This document shows positions 10,734 through 18,318 of a stretch of 64,000 bases of DNA, in pieces. Each line of letters opens with the position of its first letter. Within the stretch, counting starts at the first letter, position 1. A program made the position numbers and the translations under genes. The DNA comes from Fulvivirga marina (GTDB lineage Bacteria; Bacteroidota; Bacteroidia; Cytophagales; Cyclobacteriaceae): assembly GCF_016775155.1 (NCBI RefSeq), contig NZ_JAEUGD010000068.1, positions 1-64,000 on the forward strand, given 5' to 3'. The notes under the pieces were generated by a model. The model was not told the DNA's origin. It was given only the letters and a program-made list of their open reading frames with translations, and did no database searches.

Positions 10734-11204
10734 ATGAAAACGACAACATTCCCAAGAGTACATGCGAGTTATTATGTTTCAAACATAGAAAACACAATAG
10801 CATTCTATTCAAAGTTTTTTGAAAAGGAACCTGTAAAAGTTAAAGCAGATTACGCTAAATTTTTACTGGAAGCTCCTTCATTGAACATCTCATTCATTCA
10901 ATCAACCAAACCTGTCAAACCTGATTTTATTCACTTTGGCATAGAGGTTAATGATCCTGAAGAGCTTAAAAGAAGGTTGGGCAATGCTATGCATCATGAC
11001 CTCCCTATTGATGTGGAAAAAGAAGTGAAATGCTGCTATGCCAAACAAGATAAATTCTGGGTAACTGACCCTGATGGCTACAAGTGGGAAGTTTATCAGT
11101 TTATGGAAGACGTGGACGAAAACGACGAAAAGTACACTGAAGAGGGAGCTTGCTGCGCCCCTGAAAGCGCGACTACAAAAGATGAAAGTACCTGCTGTGC
11201 ATAA
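10734..11204 (+). CDS. arsI: ArsI/CadI-family vicinal-oxygen-chelate dioxygenase
   Basis: A 156-residue protein of the glyoxalase/bleomycin-resistance fold. Characterised ArsI enzymes cleave the carbon-arsenic bond of methylarsenite; CadI proteins of the same family are linked to cadmium. Putative metal ligands are H10, H67 and E119 (the WEVYQF motif), and a vicinal cysteine pair C100-C101 (KCCYAKQDKFW) is where ArsI binds trivalent organoarsenical. The C-terminal tail adds two more Cys-Cys pairs (140/141 and 154/155). It follows arsR under its own operator. ArsI is favoured over CadI because arsC and an arsN-like gene follow. Confidence 0.82.
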   Translation: MKTTTFPRVHASYYVSNIENTIAFYSKFFEKEPVKVKADYAKFLLEAPSLNISFIQSTKPVKPDFIHFGIEVNDPEELKRRLGNAMHHDLPIDVEKEVKCCYAKQDKFWVTDPDGYKWEVYQFMEDVDENDEKYTEEGACCAPESATTKDESTCCA

Positions 11205-11211
11205 ATAAACT

Positions 11212-11254
11212 AAGCCTGTCTCAAAAGAAACTGAAGTAATTTTGAGATGGGCTT
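11212..11254 (+). other. Intercistronic hairpin in the ars cluster
   Basis: Arms AAGCCTGTCTCAAAA (11212-11226) and TTTTGAGATGGGCTT (11240-11254) pair with one mismatch and a G-T pair, starting eight bases after the arsI-like stop. There is no T run on the plus strand. It may be a partial terminator, an mRNA-stabilising stem, or the edge of a small repeat. Confidence 0.5.
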
Positions 11255-11325
11255 ATCACCACCAATCAGGCAACCACGAACCCTGGGAAAAATACTATTA
11301 TAATAGGCCTCTAGACTAAAACACC

Positions 11326-11772
11326 ATGATAGATTTCATCAAACTTGCTCCCTCCTACCAGCCCCAGGCACTCAGCCTGCTAACGGAGAATGGTCTTCCA
11401 TCAGAAGACTTTGACATTTCATCATTTCATGTAATCGGCGCTCTGAGTGAAAAAGAACTGCTGGCCATGGCCGCCTTGGAGTTATATGAAGAACATGCCT
11501 TGCTACGGTCAGTTGCCGTTTGCACTGATAGGCACAAAACAGGGTTAGGAACCTGTATAATCAAAGAAATGATCAAGGAATCTCAAAAACTTAACCTAAG
11601 TAAACTTGTTGTATTAACAGAAACTGCTGAAGGTTTCTTCAATAAACTAGGCTTTAAGGTTACTGACCGTGAAAAAGTACCTAACGCAGTCAGACAAAGT
11701 AAAGAATTTCAACATATTTGCCCTGCATCCGCAGTATGCATGACTTTGCAACTGAAAAAAGAAACAGATTGA
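11326..11772 (+). CDS. GNAT acetyltransferase, ArsN2-like arsenic resistance protein
   Basis: A 148-residue single-domain GNAT acetyltransferase. It shows the strand LLAMAALELYEEHALLRSVA, the acetyl-CoA loop region RHKTGLGTCIIKEMIKESQ, and the terminal strand FFNKLGFKVTDREKVPNAVR, whose GF(K/R)...R.....P ending is common in arsenic-linked ArsN2 proteins. ArsN1 acetylates the organoarsenical phosphinothricin analogue arsinothricin; the role of ArsN2 is less certain. It sits between the arsI-like gene and arsC, in the same direction, so an arsenic role is inferred mainly from context. Confidence 0.8.
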   Translation: MIDFIKLAPSYQPQALSLLTENGLPSEDFDISSFHVIGALSEKELLAMAALELYEEHALLRSVAVCTDRHKTGLGTCIIKEMIKESQKLNLSKLVVLTETAEGFFNKLGFKVTDREKVPNAVRQSKEFQHICPASAVCMTLQLKKETD

Positions 11773-11809
11773 TAAAAATATATAAAACTCAATACTCACC
11801 TCATTGAAT

Positions 11810-12229
11810 ATGAAAAAGAAAGTTCTTGTATTATGTACCGGCAACTCATGCCGCAGCCAGATTGCAGAAGGATATCTGCGCCATTTTGGAAATGACCGTG
11901 TAGATGTCTACAGTGCTGGTGTAGAAACTCATGGAGTCAACCCCCTGGCTATCAAAATAATGGAAGAGGATGGCATAGATATCAGTACCCATACATCTAA
12001 CCATATAGATGAGTACGCTGATATACCATTCGATTATATCATCACAGTCTGTGATCATGCCAAAGAGCGCTGCCCTTACTTCCCTTCCACTGCAGAAAAG
12101 TTCCACTACAACTTCCCTGACCCTGCCAAAGCCACTGGTACCGAGGATCAAATATTGGAAGAATTCAGGAAAGTAAGGCGAATGATCAGGGATTACTCGT
12201 CTACTTTTGCTCAAGAACACCTTTTATGA
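11810..12229 (+). CDS. arsC: Arsenate reductase, thioredoxin-coupled (LMW phosphatase fold)
   Basis: Reduces arsenate to arsenite in the cytosol. The 139-residue protein has the P-loop CTGNSCRS (C9 to R15, a C-x5-R motif) and the two relay cysteines C81 and C88 (VCDHAKERCP), the three-cysteine set of thioredoxin-dependent ArsC. The start chosen is ATG 11810 (MKKKVLVLCTGN), since a TTG two codons earlier only adds Met-Asn. It is the last gene of the ars cluster. No ArsB, Acr3 or ArsP gene follows, so the arsenite it makes must leave through a pump encoded elsewhere. Confidence 0.93.
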   Translation: MKKKVLVLCTGNSCRSQIAEGYLRHFGNDRVDVYSAGVETHGVNPLAIKIMEEDGIDISTHTSNHIDEYADIPFDYIITVCDHAKERCPYFPSTAEKFHYNFPDPAKATGTEDQILEEFRKVRRMIRDYSSTFAQEHLL

Positions 12230-12359
12230 AAAGCTAAACCAATATTCTCATAGCCAGGCATTGCAATCGGTTGCGAGCTAAAACTGTTTATTTTTTATTG
12301 ACAAACGCTTTCATAAGGGAAATTAATCTCTTTATTTAGTCTTGTAACCTCAAAATGCT

Positions 12360-14255
12360 ATGCGAAACGGCAAGAAAAATTTTATTATTGATTTCGATAG
12401 TACCTTCACGCAGGTAGAAGCGCTGGACGTACTTGCAGAAATATCCCTTGAAGGACACCCTGAAAGAAAAGACCGCATCAAGAAGATCAAAGACATCACT
12501 GATGTAGGCATGAATGGAGAACTTAATCTGCGTGAATCGCTGGACCAGCGACTTGCCCTACTTGATGCTCACAAAAAAGACCTTGAATCTCTCGTGGAGA
12601 GATTAAAAAAACAGGTCTCTAAAAGTTTTAAAAGGAATAAAGAGTTCTTTAATGAACATGCAGACCGGATCTTTATCATATCCAATGGTTTCAAAGACTT
12701 TATCGTTCCCATCGTTTCCGAATATCATGTTAAACCTGAAAATGTATTCGCGAATTCTTTTGAATTTGACGAAAGCGGAAAAATAGTGGGCTATGACCGG
12801 GACAATGCCCTTTCGTTGAATAACGGAAAGGTAGAGCAGCTACGCAAACTAAACCTGCAAGGTGATGTGTATGTAATTGGTGATGGCTATACCGATTATG
12901 AGATTAAAGTCGCCGGCCTTGCCAATAAATTTTATGCCTTTACTGAAAATGTAGAACGGGAGAATATTCTTGAAAAAGCTGACCACGTTACTCCTAGTCT
13001 TGATGAATTCTTATACATAAACAAAATGAACACAGCTATCTCTTACCCTAAAAACAGGATCAATGTGCTACTGTTAGAAAATGTACACCCAAGAGCCATT
13101 GAACAGATGAAACATGAGGGCTATAATGTTGAGGTATATCCTGCAGGACTCGACGAAGATGAGCTTTGTGAAAAAATCAAAAATGTTTCTGTATTGGGTA
13201 TCCGCTCCAAAACACAGGTAACCGCTCGTGTACTGGAATCCGCCAACAGGTTGATAGCAGTTGGTGCATTTTGTATAGGTACTAACCAAATTGACCTTGA
13301 AGCATGCCTGAAAAAAGGAGTTGCTGTATTCAATGCGCCATTCAGTAATACCCGCTCTGTAGTGGAGTTGGCAATTGCTGAGATCATTGCGCTTATGCGT
13401 AAGCTTTTTGATCGATCCACCTTCATGCATCAGGGTAAATGGGATAAATCAGCAAAAGGAAGTTTCGAAATCAGGGGTAAAAGCCTGGGTATTATAGGTT
13501 ATGGAAATATCGGTGCTCAGCTATCTGTACTTGCCGAATCACTCGGTCTAATTGTATATTACTACGATGTTGAGGAAAAGCTTGCCCTCGGTAATGCAAG
13601 AAAATGCCACTCGCTGCAAGAACTCCTCAGTGTATCCGATATTGTAACCCTGCATGTGGATGGTCGCCCTGAAAATAAAAACATGTTTGGTGAGGAGCAG
13701 TTTAATATAATGAGGGATAAAGCAATATTCCTTAACCTCAGCCGTGGACATGTTGTAGATATAGCAGCTTTAAAAGCAAATATAGAAAGTGGCAAAATTG
13801 CTGGTGCCGCAATAGATGTATTCCCTCAGGAGCCTAAGAGCAATAATGAAGAGTTTATCTCAGAACTGAGAACTCTGCCCAATACTATACTATCCCCACA
13901 TATCGGAGGTAGTACCATAGAGGCACAGGAAAATATTGCCAACTTTGTTCCCAATAAGATCATGGACTATATCAATACGGGAAGTACATCAAACAGTGTA
14001 AACTTTCCAAACCTGCAATTACCCACTTTGGAAAATGCACACAGGCTAATACACATCCATGAGAATATGCCAGGCATCCTGGCACGCATCAATAAAGTGC
14101 TGGCAGACCATGACATCAACATAGTAGGACAATACCTAAAAACTAATGAGGTAATAGGTTATGTGATCACAGATATTGATAAGGAATATGATAAAGAGGT
14201 GATCAAGGCTCTTAGAAATATTGAGCACACCATCAAGTTCCGTGTTTTGTATTAA
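12360..14255 (+). CDS. serA: Fused SerB-like HAD phosphatase and D-3-phosphoglycerate dehydrogenase
   Basis: A 631-residue two-enzyme fusion for serine synthesis. Residues 1-~220 are a HAD phosphatase: nucleophile motif FIIDFDST (D11, D13), motif II IISNG, a lysine in NNGKVEQL and acidic motif GDGYTDYE, as in phosphoserine phosphatase. Residues ~235-545 are an NAD-dependent 2-hydroxyacid dehydrogenase of the SerA type: GIIGYGNIGAQL near 377, LSRGHVVD carrying the substrate arginine, QEP with the catalytic glutamate, and SPHIGGST with H514. Residues ~555-631 form an ACT domain that could mediate serine feedback. The order of domains couples step 3 to step 1 of the pathway; SerC is not nearby. 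A strong hairpin terminator follows. Confidence 0.93.
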   Translation: MRNGKKNFIIDFDSTFTQVEALDVLAEISLEGHPERKDRIKKIKDITDVGMNGELNLRESLDQRLALLDAHKKDLESLVERLKKQVSKSFKRNKEFFNEHADRIFIISNGFKDFIVPIVSEYHVKPENVFANSFEFDESGKIVGYDRDNALSLNNGKVEQLRKLNLQGDVYVIGDGYTDYEIKVAGLANKFYAFTENVERENILEKADHVTPSLDEFLYINKMNTAISYPKNRINVLLLENVHPRAIEQMKHEGYNVEVYPAGLDEDELCEKIKNVSVLGIRSKTQVTARVLESANRLIAVGAFCIGTNQIDLEACLKKGVAVFNAPFSNTRSVVELAIAEIIALMRKLFDRSTFMHQGKWDKSAKGSFEIRGKSLGIIGYGNIGAQLSVLAESLGLIVYYYDVEEKLALGNARKCHSLQELLSVSDIVTLHVDGRPENKNMFGEEQFNIMRDKAIFLNLSRGHVVDIAALKANIESGKIAGAAIDVFPQEPKSNNEEFISELRTLPNTILSPHIGGSTIEAQENIANFVPNKIMDYINTGSTSNSVNFPNLQLPTLENAHRLIHIHENMPGILARINKVLADHDINIVGQYLKTNEVIGYVITDIDKEYDKEVIKALRNIEHTIKFRVLY

Positions 14256-14274
14256 TCTATAAAACTTATCTACA

Positions 14275-14320
14275 GACTTCGGAAGTTTTGTGAAATTTCC
14301 GAAGTCTTATATATCTTTTC
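14275..14320 (+). terminator. Rho-independent terminator after serA
   Basis: Stem GACTTCGGAA (14275-14284) pairs with TTCCGAAGTC (14297-14306), followed by TTATATATCTTTT. It lies 20 bases after the serA stop. Confidence 0.85.
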
Positions 14321-14421
14321 AGGTTCAAGCGCCCGCCCCTAGTATTACCCGCTTATTAAAATTCTTCCTGATTATCTATTTGAAGACCCTACCTTCGAAT
14401 TAGTTTATAAAAGTGCAGATC

Positions 14422-14808
14422 ATGAACACCAAACTTCTCTTGGCATCAAGTGCCATATTTCTCGGCTCCATTGGCTTAGCTACGTCCTTTTTTCCTCAAG
14501 AAATGCTGGCTATAATTGATCTGGCTGAAACACGCATATCCGTTTTACTGGTGCAAATTCTGGCCGCTCAATTTATGGGGTTTGGTATGCTTAACTGGAT
14601 GGCCCAAGGCAATATGCTTGGGGGAATTTATTACAGACCTGTAACCATGGGCAATCTTGTACATTTTGGCGTGGGTGCCATTGGAATCATTAAAGCTGCT
14701 CTGGCAACATCTAACAACACCGCATTATGGCTTGCAGCAGTCCCATATACGATCTATGCCTTATTGTTTGCAAAGGTATTTTTCAAATCTCCGGTAAAAA
14801 GTAACTAA
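14422..14808 (+). CDS. Small integral membrane protein, unknown function
   Basis: A protein of 128 residues from ATG 14422 (a GTG three codons upstream at 14413 is possible) with four predicted hydrophobic segments: LLLASSAIFLGSIGLATSFF, LLVQILAAQFMGFGMLNWM, MGNLVHFGVGAIGIIKAAL and LAAVPYTIYALLFAKVFF. I recognise no catalytic motif; many Bacteroidota encode similar short proteins of unknown role. It ends five bases before the convergent truA stop, so the two genes are tail to tail and functionally unlinked. Confidence 0.75.
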   Translation: MNTKLLLASSAIFLGSIGLATSFFPQEMLAIIDLAETRISVLLVQILAAQFMGFGMLNWMAQGNMLGGIYYRPVTMGNLVHFGVGAIGIIKAALATSNNTALWLAAVPYTIYALLFAKVFFKSPVKSN

Positions 14809-14813
14809 ACACC

Positions 14814-15596
14814 TTAATGATCGTGCTTATAATGTAAATTATTAAGCATAAGCCCTGATGCCGGAGCCATAAAACTTAGTGCTTCCGTATGCCTGTCTTC
14901 CAGAGATTTTTTGATCTCCTCCAACGTAATATCACCATTGCCAAGAGCAAAAAGAGTTCCCATCATGAGTCTCACCTGGTGCCTCATAAACCCCTGACCA
15001 TGTACATGCAGCGCATAACTGTGTTTAGGAAAAAAATTGGCAGTAAAAACATCATTCTCTCGTATTTCACAATAGAGTATCTCTCTATGAAGTATAGTAT
15101 CCTCAGAAGGTTTGTAGCAATAACTGGAAAAATTATGGGTACCTTCAAAAAGTTTTGCTCCCTCCTTCATCAACTCAATATCAAGCTGTTCTTTCATGTA
15201 AACCATAAAAGGAGCGCAGAAAGGGTGGTTTTTTTCACCATAGGAAAACAAATATAAATACTCTTTGACTTTAGGGTCTTGTATTACGTTAAAGTTTTCC
15301 GTAACCTCCTCCACGCTCAATGCCCTGATATCGTTAGGCAGATTGATATTCAATTGCTCCAACAAAAACTGCGTATCTACCGGCTCTCTCATGAAAAGCT
15401 CAAAGGCAAAGTTATTGGCAGACACCATGGCGTCGGTTCGCGATGAGCCCAGAGTTCTAAATTCTGAATGCTCCAAAATAAAAGTCAGGGTCTTTTCCAC
15501 CATCCCCTGAACCGTTTTTACATTAGGCTGCTTCTGCCAGCCATGATACCTGAATCCCAAAAACTGAAGCTCAACAAGATAAAAATACTTCCGCAT
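14814..15596 (-). CDS. truA: tRNA pseudouridine(38-40) synthase
   Basis: Isomerises uridines 38-40 in the anticodon arm of tRNAs. From the Met at 15596 the protein (260 residues) starts MRKYFYLVELQFLGFRYHGWQ, the usual TruA opening; an open frame extends 38 codons further upstream into the repeat array but does not look like protein. The catalytic aspartate lies in GSSRTDAMVSA, and GFMRHQVRLMMGTL is the conserved RNA-binding and active-site stretch. The protein ends normally. Its promoter region is crowded by the repeats at 15654-16393. Confidence 0.95.
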   Translation of the reverse strand: MRKYFYLVELQFLGFRYHGWQKQPNVKTVQGMVEKTLTFILEHSEFRTLGSSRTDAMVSANNFAFELFMREPVDTQFLLEQLNINLPNDIRALSVEEVTENFNVIQDPKVKEYLYLFSYGEKNHPFCAPFMVYMKEQLDIELMKEGAKLFEGTHNFSSYCYKPSEDTILHREILYCEIRENDVFTANFFPKHSYALHVHGQGFMRHQVRLMMGTLFALGNGDITLEEIKKSLEDRHTEALSFMAPASGLMLNNLHYKHDH

Positions 15597-15653
15597 ACCC
15601 GCGAAGATAGGGAATTTTGAAGTAGTTGATGGATAAATAAAAACACGCAAAAC

Positions 15654-15957
15654 CGTCATCACGAGGAGGTACGACGAAGTGATCCCCCCAATCTTGGCAC
15701 AAACTATCACTACCCCGTATCAATTTTTCCGGTCACATTTAAGTAGATTGCTTCCTCCTATCGTCGTCGCAATGACGAATTTAACTTAATATAAGTGGTA
15801 GGAGCACGACGAAATGACCGCCCAATTTCGGAGATGGAACGCGTCTAGCCTTCTAATTCTGTTTGTCATTCACGATAAGGGGATTTCCCCGAAAGCATTC
15901 GGGGCAGGCTGTGCCTTACTCCACGCAATGACGATAAATTATTCGATATTTTTTCAT
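15654..15957. repeat. 304-bp tandem repeat, unit 1
   Basis: First of three consecutive units, each opening CGTCATCACGAGGAGG. About 120-130 bases into the unit is the inverted counterpart TCGTCGTCGCAATGACG, so the first part behaves as an imperfect palindrome with CGTCAT ends. The second part has another CGTCATT-type inverted section around GTCATTCACGATAAGG and CACGCAATGACG. There is no coding capacity. It resembles small non-autonomous palindromic elements (MITE-like) common in Bacteroidota. Confidence 0.8.
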
Positions 15958-16262
15958 CGTCATCACGAGGAGGCACGACGAAGTGATCTCCTCAATCTTG
16001 GCACAAACTATCACTACCCCATATCAATTTTTTCGGTCATAATTAAGAAGATTGCTTCCTCCTATCGTCGTCGCAATGACGAATTTAACTTAATATACGT
16101 GGTAGGAGCACGACGAAATGACCGCCCAATTTCGGAGATGGAACCCGTCTAGCCCTCCTAATTCTGTTTGTCATTCACGATAAGGAAATTTCCATGAAAG
16201 CGTTTGGGGCAAGCTGTACCTCACTCTGCACAATGACGATAAATTATTCGATATTTTTTCAT
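15958..16262. repeat. 304-bp tandem repeat, unit 2
   Basis: This unit is nearly the same length as unit 1 (305 bases) and very similar throughout. Small substitutions (for example GGAGGC for GGAGGT, and GGAAATTTCC for GGGGATTTCC) show that the copies have begun to diverge. Open frames that cross it are not credible genes. Confidence 0.8.
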
Positions 16263-16393
16263 CGTCATCACGAGGAGGAACGACGAAGTGATCTCCTCAA
16301 TCTTGGCAAAACTATCACTACCCCGTATCAATTTTTTCGGTCATAATTAAGGAGATTGCTTCCTCCTATCGTCGTCGCAATGACGAATTTAAC
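16263..16393. repeat. 304-bp tandem repeat, partial unit 3
   Basis: Only the first ~131 bases of the unit are present, exactly the part bounded by the CGTCAT inverted ends. This suggests that segment is the mobile element proper and the remaining ~170 bases are spacer that was duplicated with it. It ends about 20 bases from the stop of the SDR gene and may serve as its terminator. Confidence 0.75.
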
Positions 16394-16413
16394 CCAAATC
16401 ACGTCAAAGCCAC

Positions 16414-17961
16414 CTACCAGTCAATCGGAAAATAATCCTTCAAAAACTTACCACTCCAGTGAGTCCCCGTATTGATGCCGTCAAAAAATGGATCGCAAAC
16501 CCTGGCTGCACCATCCACAATATCCAACGGAGGCTGAAAGTCATGCACATTCTCTTTATGTCGGGCAAGCTCAGCAGGATCTTCGTCCGTAACCCAGCCA
16601 GTATCAACAGCATTCATATAAATACCATCTTTCGCCAGATCACTCGAAGAAGTATGAGTAAGCATATTGAGTGCTGCTTTGGCCATATTCGTATGCGGGT
16701 GCCTGTCCTCCTTTTTGAACCTGTGAAATTTACCTTCCATGGCCGAAACGTTAACGATATGCTTTTGTCCTGTATTGTCTCGCCTCATCATCGCGCTAAG
16801 TCTGTTGCATAGCACAAAAGGTGCCACCGCATTGACCAGTTGCACCTCCAGCATTTCAGGTGTCTGGATCTCCCCTAACTTCAATCTCCAACTGTTGGTT
16901 TTTCTTAAATCGACCTGCTGCAGGTCAGCATCCAGTTGGCCTTCAGGAAACACCTCTTTTACATTCAATGATTGATCAAAACTATAAGGAATCTGCGACA
17001 ATTGGGCAGAAGCCCTCAACCCTACTCCAGGCTCGTTAGTGTGCCAAGAGACAGGCAAAGCACTACTTTTGCCCCCCTGCACCACACCTATACCTTTCAA
17101 TTGATCGAGGCAGTCATGGTGTTTATGAAGTAACATTTTAGCTGCATCGGACAGGTCACCATAAGGCAGACTCTCGTTCGCCATCATATGCTGAAAGAAC
17201 CCAGCAGGTCTTCTTACAGTCTGCGCGGCATTGTTGATTAAGATATCAAGACGATCATAATGCTGCTCTATATAACTAGCAAATATCTCAACACTGGGGA
17301 TATGCCTGAGGTCAAGGCCATGGATGTGTAAGCGGTGCCCCCAGACGCTAAAATCTTCTTCATTGGAAAACCGTAGTGCCGAATCAACCGGAAACCTCGT
17401 TGTGGCCACTACCGTAGCTCCAGCCCTCAGCATCATAAGTGTAGCATGATAACCAATCTTCAGCCTTGAACCGGTAATCAAAGCCACCTGTCCGGTAAGA
17501 TCTGCGGTTTGAAACCGTTTTAGATAATTGAAATCCCCGCACTCCTTACACATGGTATCATAAAAGTGGTGCAGGTGAGTATATTCTTTTTTACATACGT
17601 AGCAATTTCGCGGAGAACTTAGTACACGCTCTTCCAATTGCTCCTCAACTACTGCTGTGATCTGCCTGGGAGCCATAAAAACAGATGCTGTTCTGGCAGA
17701 CCTGATACCTGTAGCTGCACGTGATTCCCGATCACGCTGTACCACCAACTGTCTTTGATGTTGTTTTGAAAGTTTATGTCGTTTCCTGACCTCATCACGA
17801 TCTGGTCTTGACAACATACCGGCAGCTTTAAGCAAAGCCACCCGTTTCTCTTCAGGCAGGGCAATCAACTGCCCACTATCAGCCACAAGTTTTTCCAGTA
17901 CGTAAAGACAATTCTCTACCTCCTGAAGGGTTAACTTTCCCTCTGCAGTTTCATCGCTCAT
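16414..17961 (-). CDS. Short-chain dehydrogenase/reductase with N-terminal zinc ribbon, catalytic Tyr replaced
   Basis: A 515-residue protein, about twice the size of an ordinary SDR. Residues 1-~115 are helical and charged. C120-x2-C123 and C138-x2-C141 (NCYVCKK ... MCKEC) form a zinc-ribbon-like knuckle. From ~155 there is a Rossmann SDR domain with the cofactor loop [13 protein letters not shown] and the NNAAQ motif, plus a large insertion between ~265 and 365 not found in typical SDRs. The position of the catalytic YxxxK reads T424-N-M-A-K428 (HTNMAKAAL), so the tyrosine appears to be threonine, while the SDR serine may be the one in NVSAMEG. Substrate unknown. The start at 17961 gives [13 protein letters not shown]. 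It is divergent from the glucanase cluster. Confidence 0.85.
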   Translation of the reverse strand: MSDETAEGKLTLQEVENCLYVLEKLVADSGQLIALPEEKRVALLKAAGMLSRPDRDEVRKRHKLSKQHQRQLVVQRDRESRAATGIRSARTASVFMAPRQITAVVEEQLEERVLSSPRNCYVCKKEYTHLHHFYDTMCKECGDFNYLKRFQTADLTGQVALITGSRLKIGYHATLMMLRAGATVVATTRFPVDSALRFSNEEDFSVWGHRLHIHGLDLRHIPSVEIFASYIEQHYDRLDILINNAAQTVRRPAGFFQHMMANESLPYGDLSDAAKMLLHKHHDCLDQLKGIGVVQGGKSSALPVSWHTNEPGVGLRASAQLSQIPYSFDQSLNVKEVFPEGQLDADLQQVDLRKTNSWRLKLGEIQTPEMLEVQLVNAVAPFVLCNRLSAMMRRDNTGQKHIVNVSAMEGKFHRFKKEDRHPHTNMAKAALNMLTHTSSSDLAKDGIYMNAVDTGWVTDEDPAELARHKENVHDFQPPLDIVDGAARVCDPFFDGINTGTHWSGKFLKDYFPIDW

Positions 17962-18318
17962 TCAAAAATTAGCTATCAAAATTAATCCGCGAATATAATT
18001 TAAAGTATTGTCTGATTTTAATATTAAATCCCCATTCTGCCATAAGCCCTAAAAGAAAATATAGGTGCCCGAATGTGAAAATATATTTCCGGCTAAAATA
18101 CCACCTCATCAAAAAAGGCTAGAACAAACAAATAAGGTGAAAAACAAAAACGCCACTTAAAAGCAACAGAAGGCTTATTTCACTTCTCCTGATGTATTTT
18201 TGTTGAGGTCAGATACCCGCTTATTTTGAGTATTTGTAGTAGGTCATAACTTTTATGGGTTTAGGAATGAAGCGAAATTGAACTTGAATTTATTGTTCAA
18301 CCGAAACCCTAAAACCCC
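17962..18318. other. Intergenic region between SDR and GH81 genes, no gene seen
   Basis: This divergent intergenic region of 357 bases has no credible reading frame. It should contain the promoter of the wall-degrading cluster. TTTGAGTATTTG-like stretches occur around 18225-18240, but no complete -33/-7 pair could be assigned with confidence. Confidence 0.4.

Noticed and set aside
15597-15710. N-terminal extension of TruA
   Set aside because: The extra 38 codons run into the repeat array, and the family start MRKYFYLVEL fits at 15596.
15654-16393. CRISPR array
   Set aside because: The repeats are ~304 bases with palindromic ends, far too long, and there are no short regular spacers and no cas genes.
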